DNA from: Hydractinia symbiolongicarpus
Lineage: Eukaryota > Cnidaria > Hydrozoa > Anthoathecata > Hydractiniidae
Direction: 5' to 3'
Length of the DNA: 64,000 nt
Assembly (NCBI RefSeq): GCF_029227915.1
Contig: NC_079883.1
Location: 13,268,001 to 13,332,000 of the forward strand
Both the position numbers and the translations under genes were made by a program. Below, in pieces: positions 24,701-35,690 of this stretch; positions within the stretch are counted from its first letter, which is position 1, and each line of letters opens with the position of its first letter. The notes under the pieces are model-generated. The model made no database searches. It was not told the origin of the DNA and saw only the letters and a list, made by a program, of their open reading frames with translations.

Positions 24701-27700
24701 TTTGTTACTTACCAGGCTTCCAATTGATGTAGCCGGCGACAAAGATGGCGTCAGTCTTCCAACAGACTTGTTGTAGGTCTTAACAAATTGAACAGATTAA
24801 CTAATAAGTAGGATTCTCATAAAAAAAGACTTAAGAATCAGAAAGAAAATTTAGAATTCTTTTTGAGAAGAATTCAGTAAATTTGTGTTAAAAAAATAGC
24901 AAAAAAACCCCACAAAAAACCCACCAGCTTGGGTACTTTAAAATCAAATATTTAAAAATAAACAAGAAACAACTCTTGACCATATGTAGATAATTTGTCA
25001 GCCCTTCTTTTAACATTTCACGTCTTTACAGGATATCTGGATGAACGAATTATTAACTTGATGAATTTGTTGTTTTTTCACACATCCTGAGATATACACA
25101 AACCACTATGCAATTTTTGAAAGTGAAAGGTGTTTTCCTAGGTGCTCTATGAACCACTAGCTTGTGTTATACAATTACTTGAAAAAAAGAAAAAAACAAA
25201 TCGCAGCATCGCCGCCATTTTTTTTTGTTCGGCATTGCCTTATAGACACAATTAATTTTTAATTAATTTTTTGCTGAAAAAAGGCATTATTTTATTTTAC
25301 AGCCTGCTAAAACTGATCTTGTTTTCCAGTCAGCTTTTTTGCCAACCAACGACCAACGAGTAATGAGTAATGTTTTTCTATATTATTATACTATATTATT
25401 ATATTATATATATTATTATACCCGTATACGTCACGCAAAATGGTACTGCAAGTAGTGAGACGCACGCACTTCGGTATAACAAGGACGGGCAAACCCGTAG
25501 ATTTTTCCACAGTACAGTACTAATTTTTTTAAATTATTAGGGGTTTATAAAAGTGACCTGAGAAATTGCGCTTTGTAAGCTAGTTACAAAATTAGATTAT
25601 GTATATATAACTCAACCTAATATTTGCTGCAATTAAACAAAACCCAAGAGATATTCGATTAATTTTAGAAAAATACATAAAAATAAAATAAAAGAACAAA
25701 AAAACAAAACAATGAACACAATAAACTTCTATTCCATTTCAATGCATGGAAATCATTTACATTAAAAATTTTATTTCTGTGGAAGAAAGTACATCACTTG
25801 ACATGAATTTTTATTTTTTGAAAAAATAATCAGAAACAGCGTATAACATGCTTGCTTTCTTAGAAGCACTTTCTCTCTCATACCTCTCTTGATTTAAAAT
25901 TCCCTCGTTAACTTTATTCACCTCCTGAGAAGCCATACCTTTTTATGGATAGTCACATAGTCCAAATCAAACGACACAATCTGAGTTTTGAATGAGTCTG
26001 AAACAAAATACATATTCAACCATCTGTTACCATCACCACTTTCCATCTGTAAATCCTCCCACAAACTAATTTCCTCACTAAAACAAACAAACAAAAAAAG
26101 ATGACAGAGTAAACACGTTTGCTAAGCAACAGGCACTAAAATGTCATTTTAAAAGTGATTCGCATTTTACTTTATTCATTGCTGAAACATCCTTAAACAC
26201 GCCAACTTTTAAAAAAACATGACAATCTAAGGTGTATTACGAATCCTATGTTCTTGTTGAGAGTCCTGTATTCTGTCTCAGTCCGTACAGCACATGAATT
26301 CTTCTTTAATATCCAATAAAAAAAGAAGAAGTAGAGAGCAGAGGTTGTTTCTGTGTATGTTCGCTTTGTGAAAAAAAAAAGTGTTCACTCCATTTTCTTT
26401 ACGTAATTTTGACTGATTGTTTACAGTGATACCACTGGTTAATTTTGTCAACTAGTTGGTTATAATAATAAATAAGTAAAAATATGCACATCTGATCCTT
26501 GAATTGCATTATTATCCTTGCAAGAGCTCATTTCTCGTGAGAAATACAAACAAGTTTACAAATGTCTCAAGATCCTAATGATTTTTTTTAAAAAAAAAGC
26601 TTTCTTGCTATAAGAATCGCGAAAGCGATAAATAAGATGAGAGCACAAATACATATAGACCAAAAACCTTAGGAATATAAAATTTATTTAGGAATATAAA
26701 ATTGGGACAAGCAAAATAGTGAACGGAAGAACTTACTCAGGATTACTGCTATTGTTCAGATGACACAATAAATCATACAGTCGCTTGCGATTTACATCCT
26801 TGTGTGCATCCAAATAAGGAAAGCATGATGCAACCACAGTTAAACACTTTGAAACCAACTACGCAATGACCAAAATAAAAAAAAGAAAACATTTACAATG
26901 AAACAAGCATACATTTGAGCTATGAAAGCAGTGCAATCACAGCAATCGCTCAACTAGAAAACCGCCTAAGATATCAATCCTATTCTGGTGCTGAAAGCTA
27001 AGCAGAAAAGAAGATTCACACATTACTCCCTGGCAAGACCTTCTGCACCGGAAGCAAACGCTTCATCACAAGGCTACCATTCGACTTACATAGTTTTCAT
27101 GTTCCATGTTACGCAGATACATAGTATCAGTCACCAACATTTTTTAAAACACCTATTTTTTTTACTCTTTGAGAATATTTTCGTTTTGTCTGGAACAAAT
27201 TTCACTGATTTTGTATTTCATGCTTTGTAAATTTTGTAATAATATATACAAATAATCAAATAATATCCCAAATAACAATTTCTGAAAATTTATACAACCT
27301 CAACCCCAACAGTATTAACAGTACGAATAATATATAACATAAATATATATTGTCCTTGTATTCAAATATGAAAAACAAAATCGTCCCATAAATTTTCCCA
27401 TTAAAGTATCTGTAAATTATATACCTGTTTTGTTGAAGCATTGTTAGAAGAAGTTGGAAAAGCATTCCAGCTATTATCCGATTTTATATTAACAATATTA
27501 GGAGAAAAGTTTGCAAAGCCACCAAAATTATCTGTTTGTTTTGATGTACCAAAGTCACCAAATTCTTTACTTTCAGTAACAGAGTTACCATCTTTACTCT
27601 CTTCTATCTGTGCTGTAGTTTCAAAATCACCAAAATTATCTGTTTCGTCTGATGTACCAAAGTCACCAAATTCTTTACTTTCAGTAACAGAATTACCATC

Positions 27701-30613
27701 TTTACTCTTCTCTATCTGTGCTGTAGTTTCAAAATCACCAAAATTATCTGTTTCGTCTGATGTACCAAAGTCACCAAATTCTTCACTTTCAGTAACAAAA
27801 TTAACATCTTTACTCTCTTCAATTTGTGCTGTAGTTTCAAAATCACCAAAATTATCTGTTTGTTTTGATGTACCAAAGTCACCAAATTCTTTACTTTCAG
27901 TAACAGAATTACCATCTTTACTCTCTTCTATCTGTGCTGTAGTTTCAAAATCACCAAAATTATCTGTTTCATCTGATGTACCAAAGTCACCAAATTCTTT
28001 ACTTTCATCAACAAAATTAACATCTTTACTCTCTCCAATTTGTGCTGTAGTTTCAAAATCACCAAAATTATCTGTTTCGTCTGATGTACCAAAGTCACCA
28101 AATTCTTTATTATTACCAACAGAATTAACATCATTCTCTCTAATTTGTGCTGTGGTTTCAAAATCACCAAAATTATCTGTTTGTTCTGATGTATCAAGGT
28201 CACCAATTTCTTTACTTTCAGTAACAAAATTAACATCTTTACTCTCTCCAATTTGTGCTGTAGTTTTAAAATCACCAAAATTATCTGTTTCATCTGATGT
28301 ACCAAAGTCACCAAATTCTTTATTTTCACTAAAAGAATTACCATCTTTACTCTCTCCCATTTGTGCTGTGGTTTCAAAATCACCAAAATTATCTGTTTCA
28401 TCAGATGTACCAAGGTCACCAAATTCTTTACTTTCAGTAACAAAATTAACATCTTTAATCTCTCCCATTTGTGCTGTAGTTTCAAAATCACCAAAATTAT
28501 CTGTTTGTTTTGATGTACCAAAGTCACCAAATTCTTTACTTTCAGTAACAGAATTACCATCTTTACTCTTCTCTATCTGTGCTGTAGTTTCAAAATCACC
28601 AAAATTATCTGTTTCGTCTGATGTACCAAAGTCACCAAATTCTTCACTTTCAGTAACAAAATTAACATCTTTACTCTCTTCAATTTGTGCTGTAGTTTCA
28701 AAATCACCAAAATTATCTGTTTGTTTTGATGTACCAAAGTCACCAAATTCTTTACTTTCAGTAACAGAATTACCATCTTTACTCTCTTCTATCTGTGCTG
28801 TAGTTTCAAAATCACCAAAATTATCTGTTTCGTCTGATGTACCAAAGTCACCAAATTCTTCACTTTCAGTAACAAAATTAACATCTTTACTCTCTTTAAT
28901 TTGTGCTGTAGTTTCAAAATCACCAAAATTATCTGTTTGTTTTGATGTACCAAAGTCACCAAATTCTTTACTTTCAGTAACAGAATTACCATCTTTACTC
29001 TCTTCTATCTGTGCTGTAGTTTCAAAATCACCAAAATTATCTGTTTCGTCTGATGTACCAAAGTCACCAAATTCTTCACTTTCAGTAACAAAATTAACAT
29101 CTTTACTCTCTCCAATTTGTGCTGTGGTTTCAAAATCACCAAAATTATCTGTTTCATCAGATGTACCAAGGTCACCAAATTCTTTACTTTCAGTAACAAA
29201 ATTAACATCTTTACTCTCTTCTATCTGTGGTGTAGTTTCAAAACCATCAAAATTATCTGTTTCCTCTGATGTACCAAGGTCACCAAATTCTTTACTTTCA
29301 GTAACAAAATTAACATCTTTAATCTCTCCAATTTGTGCTGTGGTTTCAAAACCACCAAAATTATCTGTTTCGTCTGATGTACCAAAGTCACCAAATTCTT
29401 CACTTTCAGTAACAAAATTAACATCTTTACTCTCTTCAACTTGTGCTGCAGTTTCAAAACCACCAAAATTATCTGTTTGCTCTGATGTACTAATGTCACC
29501 AAATTCTTTGCTTTTAATAACAGAGGCAGAATACGTTTTACCTTTAGCTTGTGCTGTAGTTTTAAAATCATGGGCCTGGCTTATGGTACTGTCTGATGTT
29601 AACTGTTTAGTATCCTCACCTGGAACACCATAGCAGTCGTTAGGCATGTTAAATTCTTGCATTAGACTGACTTTCAGATTATCTGGTTTATTATCATTCA
29701 AATACATCTTATTTGTGTCTATAATTGTAATATGTTCTTTTTCACAAGAAATTTTCTCATGATCAAAAATATCATCAACATGGTTATTGTCCTTAGGTTG
29801 ATTATCTATTTTGGCATTTATGTTTCCAAACGTTTCACTATTGTTCGCCATATTTGTGTCTTTGTTGACAACTGGAACGGTACTGTTTATCACATTTAAT
29901 CCTTTAATATTAGTTTCTATAGAACTAAAGTCCCCAAAATTATCAGATGCAAGAGATTCAAAACGATTGCTAGATGTTCCTTGTTGAGTAATGTTTTCAT
30001 TCATTTTATTTGTGAAGATATCAATGTTGTTTTCAGTCTGTTTATCATTATTAGTCATTGTGTCATTTTTAAAATACACATTGTCGAAATTATCATTTAG
30101 ATTTGAAGATGATGCAAAATCTGTAAAATCACCGAAACTAGTGTTTGTTTCAAGTTCGCCAGAGGAATCGTCCTTGTAAAATAATCCAAATCCTGATTTT
30201 TCCTCAATTTCTAGTTGTGATGTCACAGGAAGTCGCAGTTGAACAGAATAATCTAGTTTTGTTGATGTTGTTTTTGTGCTATTATTCAAGGTATTAGAAT
30301 TGGAAGCATCCTCATGCTGACTAGTAGAGAAATTTGAAAAGCTTCCCCATTCGTTGCTTTTTTTCTGTTTAACATCTTCAGTACCATTAGATAACACTGT
30401 CTGACTACTTGCTGCTGGTGACAAGGGTGGGGGCGAAAACCTATTCCAGTCACTATTAATATCTGTTGCACCTGCAGATTCGAAGTTTGAAAAATCTCCC
30501 CAGTCATCTGTGGTATTGTGTGTAAATTTAGCAAAACTTTCTGAGTCGAGCACCACATCATCCTCATCATTCATGGGAGGAGGCTCAGTATCAAAAACAG
30601 GAACAAAATCCAT
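18757..30613 (-). CDS. aftiphilin/gamma-synergin-like clathrin adaptor accessory protein
   Basis: Eight coding exons on the minus strand join in phase: 30613-27425, 26859-26737, 26077-25939, 24778-24713, 23961-23875, 23021-22979, 22285-22196, 22112-18757 (stop). All introns are GT-AG. The product is about 2,360 residues. The start PPPMNDEDD followed by DDWGDFSNF and dozens of DFGDF/FGDF/FSDF motifs fit the AP-1 gamma-ear and GGA-ear binding motif of aftiphilin and gamma-synergin. Family knowledge: these act with clathrin and AP-1 in trans-Golgi/endosome sorting. The small exons encode a denser, likely helical conserved segment (KRLYDLLCHLNN, EEISLWEDL, LSPATSIGSL, LDLDFF). The last exon adds more FxDF motifs, three DKYS motifs and an N/Q-rich array. 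An AG just upstream of the ATG suggests a 5' UTR intron. Odd: the second exon needs one A fewer at 26820-26823 to stay open. Two adjacent genes remain possible, but phase agreement across all junctions favours one. Confidence 0.7.
19100..19610 (-). repeat. 30-bp tandem array encoding N/Q-rich decapeptides
   Basis: About 16 imperfect copies of a 10-residue unit close to NQNFNMPPQT, all in the reading frame of the adaptor gene, giving a prion-like Asn/Gln/Pro tract near its C terminus. Units differ by single substitutions (M/I/S, P/L, T/A/V/N). Confidence 0.85.
22383..22520 (-). repeat. dispersed repeat, inverted relative of 25.4 kb
   Basis: Contains ACGGGTATTATAATATA, CATTTTGCGTGACAGACAGA and a GGACGGGC-type segment in reverse complement of 25430-25510. 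Fragments of the same family lie at 15.84, 17.15 and 30.83 kb. It lies in an intron of the adaptor gene. Confidence 0.45.
25430..25515 (+). repeat. dispersed repeat in intron
   Basis: CCCGTATACGTCACGCAAAA, then AAGTAGTGAGACGCACGC and GGACGGGCAAACCCGTAG. It is the reverse complement relative of 22383-22520, preceded by an ATTATATT microsatellite (25376-25420). Confidence 0.45.
27520..29490 (-). repeat. 108-bp tandem array encoding 18 copies of a 36-residue DFGDF repeat
   Basis: Within the first coding exon of the adaptor gene. Each unit reads approximately FGDFGTSDETDNFGDF, then ETTAQIEESKD, then N(F/S)VTES(K/E)E. There are 18 full units plus a partial one. Units alternate in two types (SDET...GNSVTESK and SKQT...VNFVTESE), giving a 216-bp higher-order period in the middle, which points to recent unequal exchange. 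One unit is a residue shorter (REND in place of GESKD). The frame is kept throughout, so length variation is tolerated by the protein. Confidence 0.9.
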
Positions 30614-31800
30614 ATTTTTTCTAAAAAAGAAAGTTCTGATGTTTTTATACAATTCATACTAAAGGGTTTGGTATTTTAAGAAGAGACACATTGTTTTGCT
30701 AAGTAACGTATACAAAATTAATTGCCAGAAGGCAAAAAGTCAACATTCTGTAAACCATTAAAAGATATTACATGTGCTGAAAGGAATTATAATTCTAAAA
30801 CCTGCTTAGAGCTTACAGTAACATCTCTTATAATAATACGGAGAGTGTGTCCGTCTGTCTGTGACAGGCAAAGTGGATGTCTTTATTTTCCTTTCATGTT
30901 GCGGAAATTTTTTTTTAAGTTATATCCATTTTGCTAGAGGGTTTACTTTGTTTACATCACAAGATCAAAATAGAGCAACTTGATTTGCTGAAATAAATTT
31001 AACGGCTTTCTTTACAAAAATGGTGTCCCCCGACACCGAAATAAACAACAACAAAAGAATGGTCCCTTTGTCTTGGAGAAAGCGCAAAAAGTAATTCAGA
31101 GAAAGATAAGTCCAAGAAGTGAAGTAAGAAGTGGTAGCTAGAGCTAGAAGTAAAGTAGTAAAGTTAGAAGTAGAGAATAAAGGTTAGAGTTTAAAGTGGA
31201 TTTGAAATCACAAATAGTAAGAACTTTCATGTTTTCAAACGTTTAGTTTTTATGTCACTGAAGCAAGCAGACTCGCATTTTCCAAGAAAAGCCTCAAATT
31301 CTTGAAGTTTTATATTTTAGCGCTTTTTTAAAAAAAAACCTAGCCACCATATTTGTTTACATTTTGTTGCATAATTAATGTCTCCCCTGGCGCTTAACTA
31401 ATGTGTTTAAAATGCTACATAAAGCTGTTAGCTGACTAACAAACGGAAATCTTTGGTACGTGAACTTACTGCTCATTGTAATGTTATTATTTTTACATTA
31501 CTATTGTTTCTCTTTATATGTGTTTTACTAAGCATAAATAGCTAGCTTTAGTTTTAGCTAAGTGTTCCCAGTTTAAGTATATTTAACTGGGGGTCTTAGC
31601 ACTGTTAGCTAGCTAATGTTAGCCTCCAACAATGCCTGCTCCCTCATCCCATGGCTAGCTCTAACCTATGACTTATATTGTTATTCCTCTTTTTTAATTA
31701 TCTATAGCTAGCTACCTTAGTTTCCAAACTTCTTGTCTTTTATGAGCATGAATTATGATGTAACAAGCTAGCTAGCTACTTACAAAATCTTTAAAGACTT
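30614..31800. other. 5' flank of the adaptor gene and intergenic DNA
   Basis: Includes a likely 5' UTR splice acceptor immediately upstream of the ATG (polypyrimidine tract then AG at about 30620). A GTCCGTCTGTCTGTGACAGG dispersed-repeat fragment lies at about 30849, with many short AGCTAGC-rich runs at 31.5-31.8 kb. No other gene is seen. Confidence 0.4.
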
Positions 31801-33000
31801 TAACTTTTGCAGATGTATTTTCTTTTCGCATTTCCGGTAAACTTTACAAAGAGACCACGTGCAATATGACAAGTGAAATATTTTTTTTTTCAGAATTTAA
31901 AGCATGTGTGTTAAGTTATTTTTCATTCTTTTGTTCTGACATCCTGTTTAACTTTTCTTCAGCCTACATGTAAAATGCCAGGTTATTTTTACAGGGAGTT
32001 GTAGACATTTGATTGGAAATTTACATGGGTTTTTGACTTTATTGTAATTTACGAGAGGATGAGAGGTTGTTTGTTTATGTTTTGTTTGTGTTGCAAACTG
32101 CTGTTTTTTAAAATTTTGTGTAAACTCTTGTGGGAAAAAGACCACATGCAATATACTGAAAGAACAATTTTTTGTGGAATTGGACTCCACTAAAGGCTGT
32201 TGTGTAAGCTAATGGCTTTTTCATATTTCGTATTAAACTTTTGTGAGGGAGAACTAAATTATATGTGATTTCATTTTTGCTGGAAGAAAGTTCCATGGTT
32301 TCATGTTTTTGTTAAGAATTTTATAATTGTAGTATAGATGACTTGCTATAAGCATTTTTTATATTTTTTTCGGCAGGCAAACAGTTTTTTAACCAATCAG
32401 ATCTATTAAAAAGAATTATTAGCCAATTGGATTGCTTTATTTTGCCTGCTAAAAAAATAAAAACAATTATAAAAAAAATATTTCAAGATAGCAAGTCATC
32501 TATATATTAACTGTGTTTGGTGATGATAAAAAATTACTAATTGTTCTGACAAAAACTTTTTTTTTATATTTTATGAAATGCCTGATTTTTCTATAATTTG
32601 GTGTGTTTCATAACCTTTTTGTGGAAGATTTATGGGCAATGACAGTATAGAACATGCTAAATGAACTGATTTTTGTTGATTTGGGTGCGCTCTTCAAAAA
32701 CCGATCTTTTTTTACATTTTGTGTAAACTTTTGTGAGTACTGACCATTACACAATTTTTTCCAAAAATAATATATATCTTTGTTGATTCAAAATTTACTC
32801 CTTCTTCTTTTTCACATTTTGTTTAAAATGGTTGACAAATGTCACTGCAGATCATCATACTAAGAAAAAAAATTTGTGTTCTTAACCGGTTAATTTTTAA
32901 CATTTTTTGTATATTTTTGGGGAACAGCATACAGTAGTATGCAACCGAATAAATGATTTTCCAGATATAATTTTGATGTTTTGGCACTTCTGATTGAAAT
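31800..33000. repeat. degenerate tandem repeat, ~120-125 bp period
   Basis: Recurrent blocks of ACATTTTGTGTAAACTTTTGTG-like sequence (shown here in part) followed by GACCA(C/T)...GCAATAT occur at about 31.82, 32.12, 32.22, 32.57, 32.72 and 32.82 kb. Divergence is high. A separate TIR element is inserted at 32335-32502. Confidence 0.4.
32335..32502. mobile_element. 168-bp palindromic MITE with TA duplication
   Basis: Left end TAGATGACTTGCTAT; right end ATAGCAAGTCATCTA. TA lies on both sides (32333-32334, 32503-32504). The interior continues as an imperfect palindrome (GGCAGGCAAA against TTTGCCTGC). Tc1/mariner-type MITE. Confidence 0.65.
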
Positions 33001-34030
33001 ATTAAAGGTTTTCAATGTAATCAAACAAAATCATTATATACAATGTTTTGAGATGTGTTATTTGTGACTTTATTATTACTGTTGGTGTTGTACATGATTC
33101 TATATATCTATCAGCTTTTTAAGCTCTACACATTGGAAGCAATGTGTCAATAAATTTGAGGAAAAAAGTATTGTGTATTGACGGGTCCTGGCACACATCA
33201 TCAAAATACAAGTTACGATTCCCTTTTCCAATGTACTCCTCCCCAAGTGGATTTAACATTACAAATTCTTAACAAAAATTTTTTCTGTATTTTAGAGGAC
33301 TTTACTGACGTCAACAAAATTTTAAAACTTTAAAACACTTATATCTCCTTATGCGTTTCTGAACACATATGATCCATCCTGTATTTTCTTTTTTATCAGC
33401 GTTTCAATCTGTGCGCATAACAGGCAGCAAATAAACTACATTTTGCCAATTTTTTTTATATGCACTGCTGACGTTAGCAAAACCTGCAAAACAACCTATA
33501 ATCTTCTGTCTGAGTGGATTCTTCCACGGGACTTATCGACTAGTTAATAGAATATAAAATGCATGCTGTTATAAGCTCCAATTCCATCTATACAGTGTTC
33601 ATTTAGATGTTGACCTCCTGACATTTTTCGGCATGTTTAAACTAAAAATATTGATATTTTCGAATTTTCTTCACATTTTTACCTACAGTTATGGCTGATA
33701 AACTGGCAGACTGTTCAAGAAAAAAAAAGCAATATACATAAAAAAAATCAAAAGAAGAAAACAAATACAGACTAATGCTAAAAACTGACACTGAAAAACA
33801 TATTAATAATTTTAAAATTTCCACTACTTAGTAGTGGAAAGCTTAAAATTCTTGATATTTTGTCTATATTTTCAAAATATTTCTGACAATTCCAGACTAA
33901 CATTCCTGACCAAGTGGTCGTCTGTTATATTGCAGTTTCAGTTGCTTAGGTTTTAACCTGAATCTTATCTTCTCCTTAGCAACTCAGTTGTTTATAAAGA
34001 AAATGTAAATCCAAGAAGTGGATCATAAAT
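33000..34030. other. intergenic DNA
   Basis: AT-rich with short homopolymers; nothing recognisable. Confidence 0.4.
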
Positions 34031-34375
34031 TTTCACATGTAGGCATTTACTACAACTATTCAATGCTATGCCATATTATACGTTGGTTATGGCCTGTCTA
34101 CAGGAAAAATATGTATTTGTTATATAGCAATAGGAGTATTCTAAGGGTAATATGGAATATTATGTTATATAAGTTGGTTATGGCCTATCTATAGAAAAAA
34201 AATGTATTTATTATGCAGTGATAGCGAGTATTCTAAGGGTAATATGCAACATTATGCGGATTATCTACAGGGAAAATATGTATTTCTTATTTAGCAATAG
34301 AGATTATTCTAAGGGTAATATGCAATATTATGCCATAATACGTTGGTTATGGCTTATCTACAGGGAAATATGCTT
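34030..34375. repeat. ~110-bp tandem repeat, three to four units
   Basis: Repeated order GGTTATGGCCTATCTACAGG, AATATGTATTT, TTCTAAGGGTAATATG, CATTATG. Units start at about 34083, 34177, 34258 (truncated) and 34343. Confidence 0.6.
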
Positions 34376-34499
34376 GTGTTGTGATGATGTTGGATAATGA
34401 GGGTTCATGTATCGGGTCCATTTGTTTGGAGTATTTCAACAAACATGTGTCAGACTTTTTATGTAAATGAATTATCAAGCAGGCCTCGTGCAAAGACAA

Positions 34500-35300
34500 T
34501 TTTTCCATCTTAACCTATATTACAGTTCCAGTGCTAGGTCCTTTCCATTTATTTGATTTATATTTTTGCAAAAAACATCTGTCAAATTGAGTGCAATATA
34601 TCTTGATTTAGGCTTCAAAGCATGTCTGCTTTTTGATGATGACTCAGCTTTTATGTATGCTCTTATGGCAGCAAGCAAAGTGCTAATATGCTTTGCAAAT
34701 ACTTGGTGTGTTATTGTACCTTTGAAAGGTAGTGGTAAATCTCTCACTGCATTAGGAAGATTAGGATTTTGACCAAATATAAGTTGGTAAGAGCAAAACC
34801 CATTTCACATTTGAATGCAGTTCTTTGGATTTATGGCCCATTCTAGAACCATTTCCAAAGACACTGTTGGATTTTTTGCCAGAATCCCAGGCATCTGTCT
34901 ACAACAGCATGAATTCTCTGACAGATTCAGTTTTTCCATGGACTTTCAGCAGCTGTGTTGAGAATGTGAATGTTCAAATTCTTTATTCTTCATTGGCAAA
35001 CTCACCACCATCACCAAGAACTATAAAAAACCAATGGTTTTTTTATCTTTGATAATCTTGTGGTGGTAAATCGGCTGTAGAGATCCACTAATACAAAATG
35101 TTTATGTCTTTGGTTCACTTTTTTAAATCCATAGCCACAGTCTCATTAAATTGATTTGGCAAAAGTAAGCAAACTGCTGGTTGGGGCAGTGTTTTATGGA
35201 ATTTCTGGCATATCTCACAGCAGGCATAGTTAACTTCATCTGATTTTTATCATCTCAAACATCTGCATCAATCATCAAGGCTTTCAATTCACTTTATTTT
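34500..35300 (-). pseudogene. integrase relic of a pol-type retrotransposon
   Basis: Read on the minus strand in several frames, broken by stops and frameshifts. It has a zinc-binding-like start (CYACCEICQKFHK), an integrase-core piece with DGGEFANEE, then a segment ending in PNAVRDLPLPFKG. The same order (zinc finger, catalytic core, PNLPN-like motif) occurs in integrases of LTR retrotransposons. No intact frame exceeds about 75 codons. It is oriented opposite to the reverse-transcriptase relic next to it. Confidence 0.5.
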
Positions 35301-35389
35301 CTCTTTGTCAAAAGGAATACATCAATGCCCTGATGAGGTAAGAGAATAACGGAGGAAGCACACATAGTCATGCCAGTGCAGAAGAACAG

Positions 35390-35690
35390 CACTGTGATAA
35401 GGATATTATTACTGCAAAGAAACAAGAGATACATAACTGGAGGAATTTTGGTGGTTACGAGGAAGTTAGAAATTTAGGACAAAAGACAATTTCCACTACA
35501 TGGGTCATTAAAGAGAAGAAAATTGGAATATACAAAAAAAAATTTAATAGCACTTGTTGCGAGAGGATTTGAAGAGAAGCAAATTTTACAAGTTGAGTCA
35601 TCAACTGCCCTGAGAAAGAACATTAAAGAGTTCTGATATCAATTTCTTGTTTGAAAGATTGGAAACTATGCGTATCATGAGGATACAGTA
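35390..35690 (+). pseudogene. copia-type reverse transcriptase relic (N-terminal piece)
   Basis: Plus-strand fragments TISTTWVIKEKKIG and ALVARGFEEK match the start of the Ty1/copia reverse transcriptase domain (knowledge of the family: ...STRWV...K...KARLVARGF). They are separated by a frameshift and followed by stops. The relic ends where the large foldback element begins (35684). Confidence 0.5.

Noticed and set aside
27441-29633. 730-codon plus-strand open frame of SSDVPKSPNSLLSVTKL-type repeats
   Set aside because: It is the antisense of the 108-bp DFGDF array; a stop-free unit stays stop-free when repeated. The sense frame has a fitting start, splice phases and family motifs.
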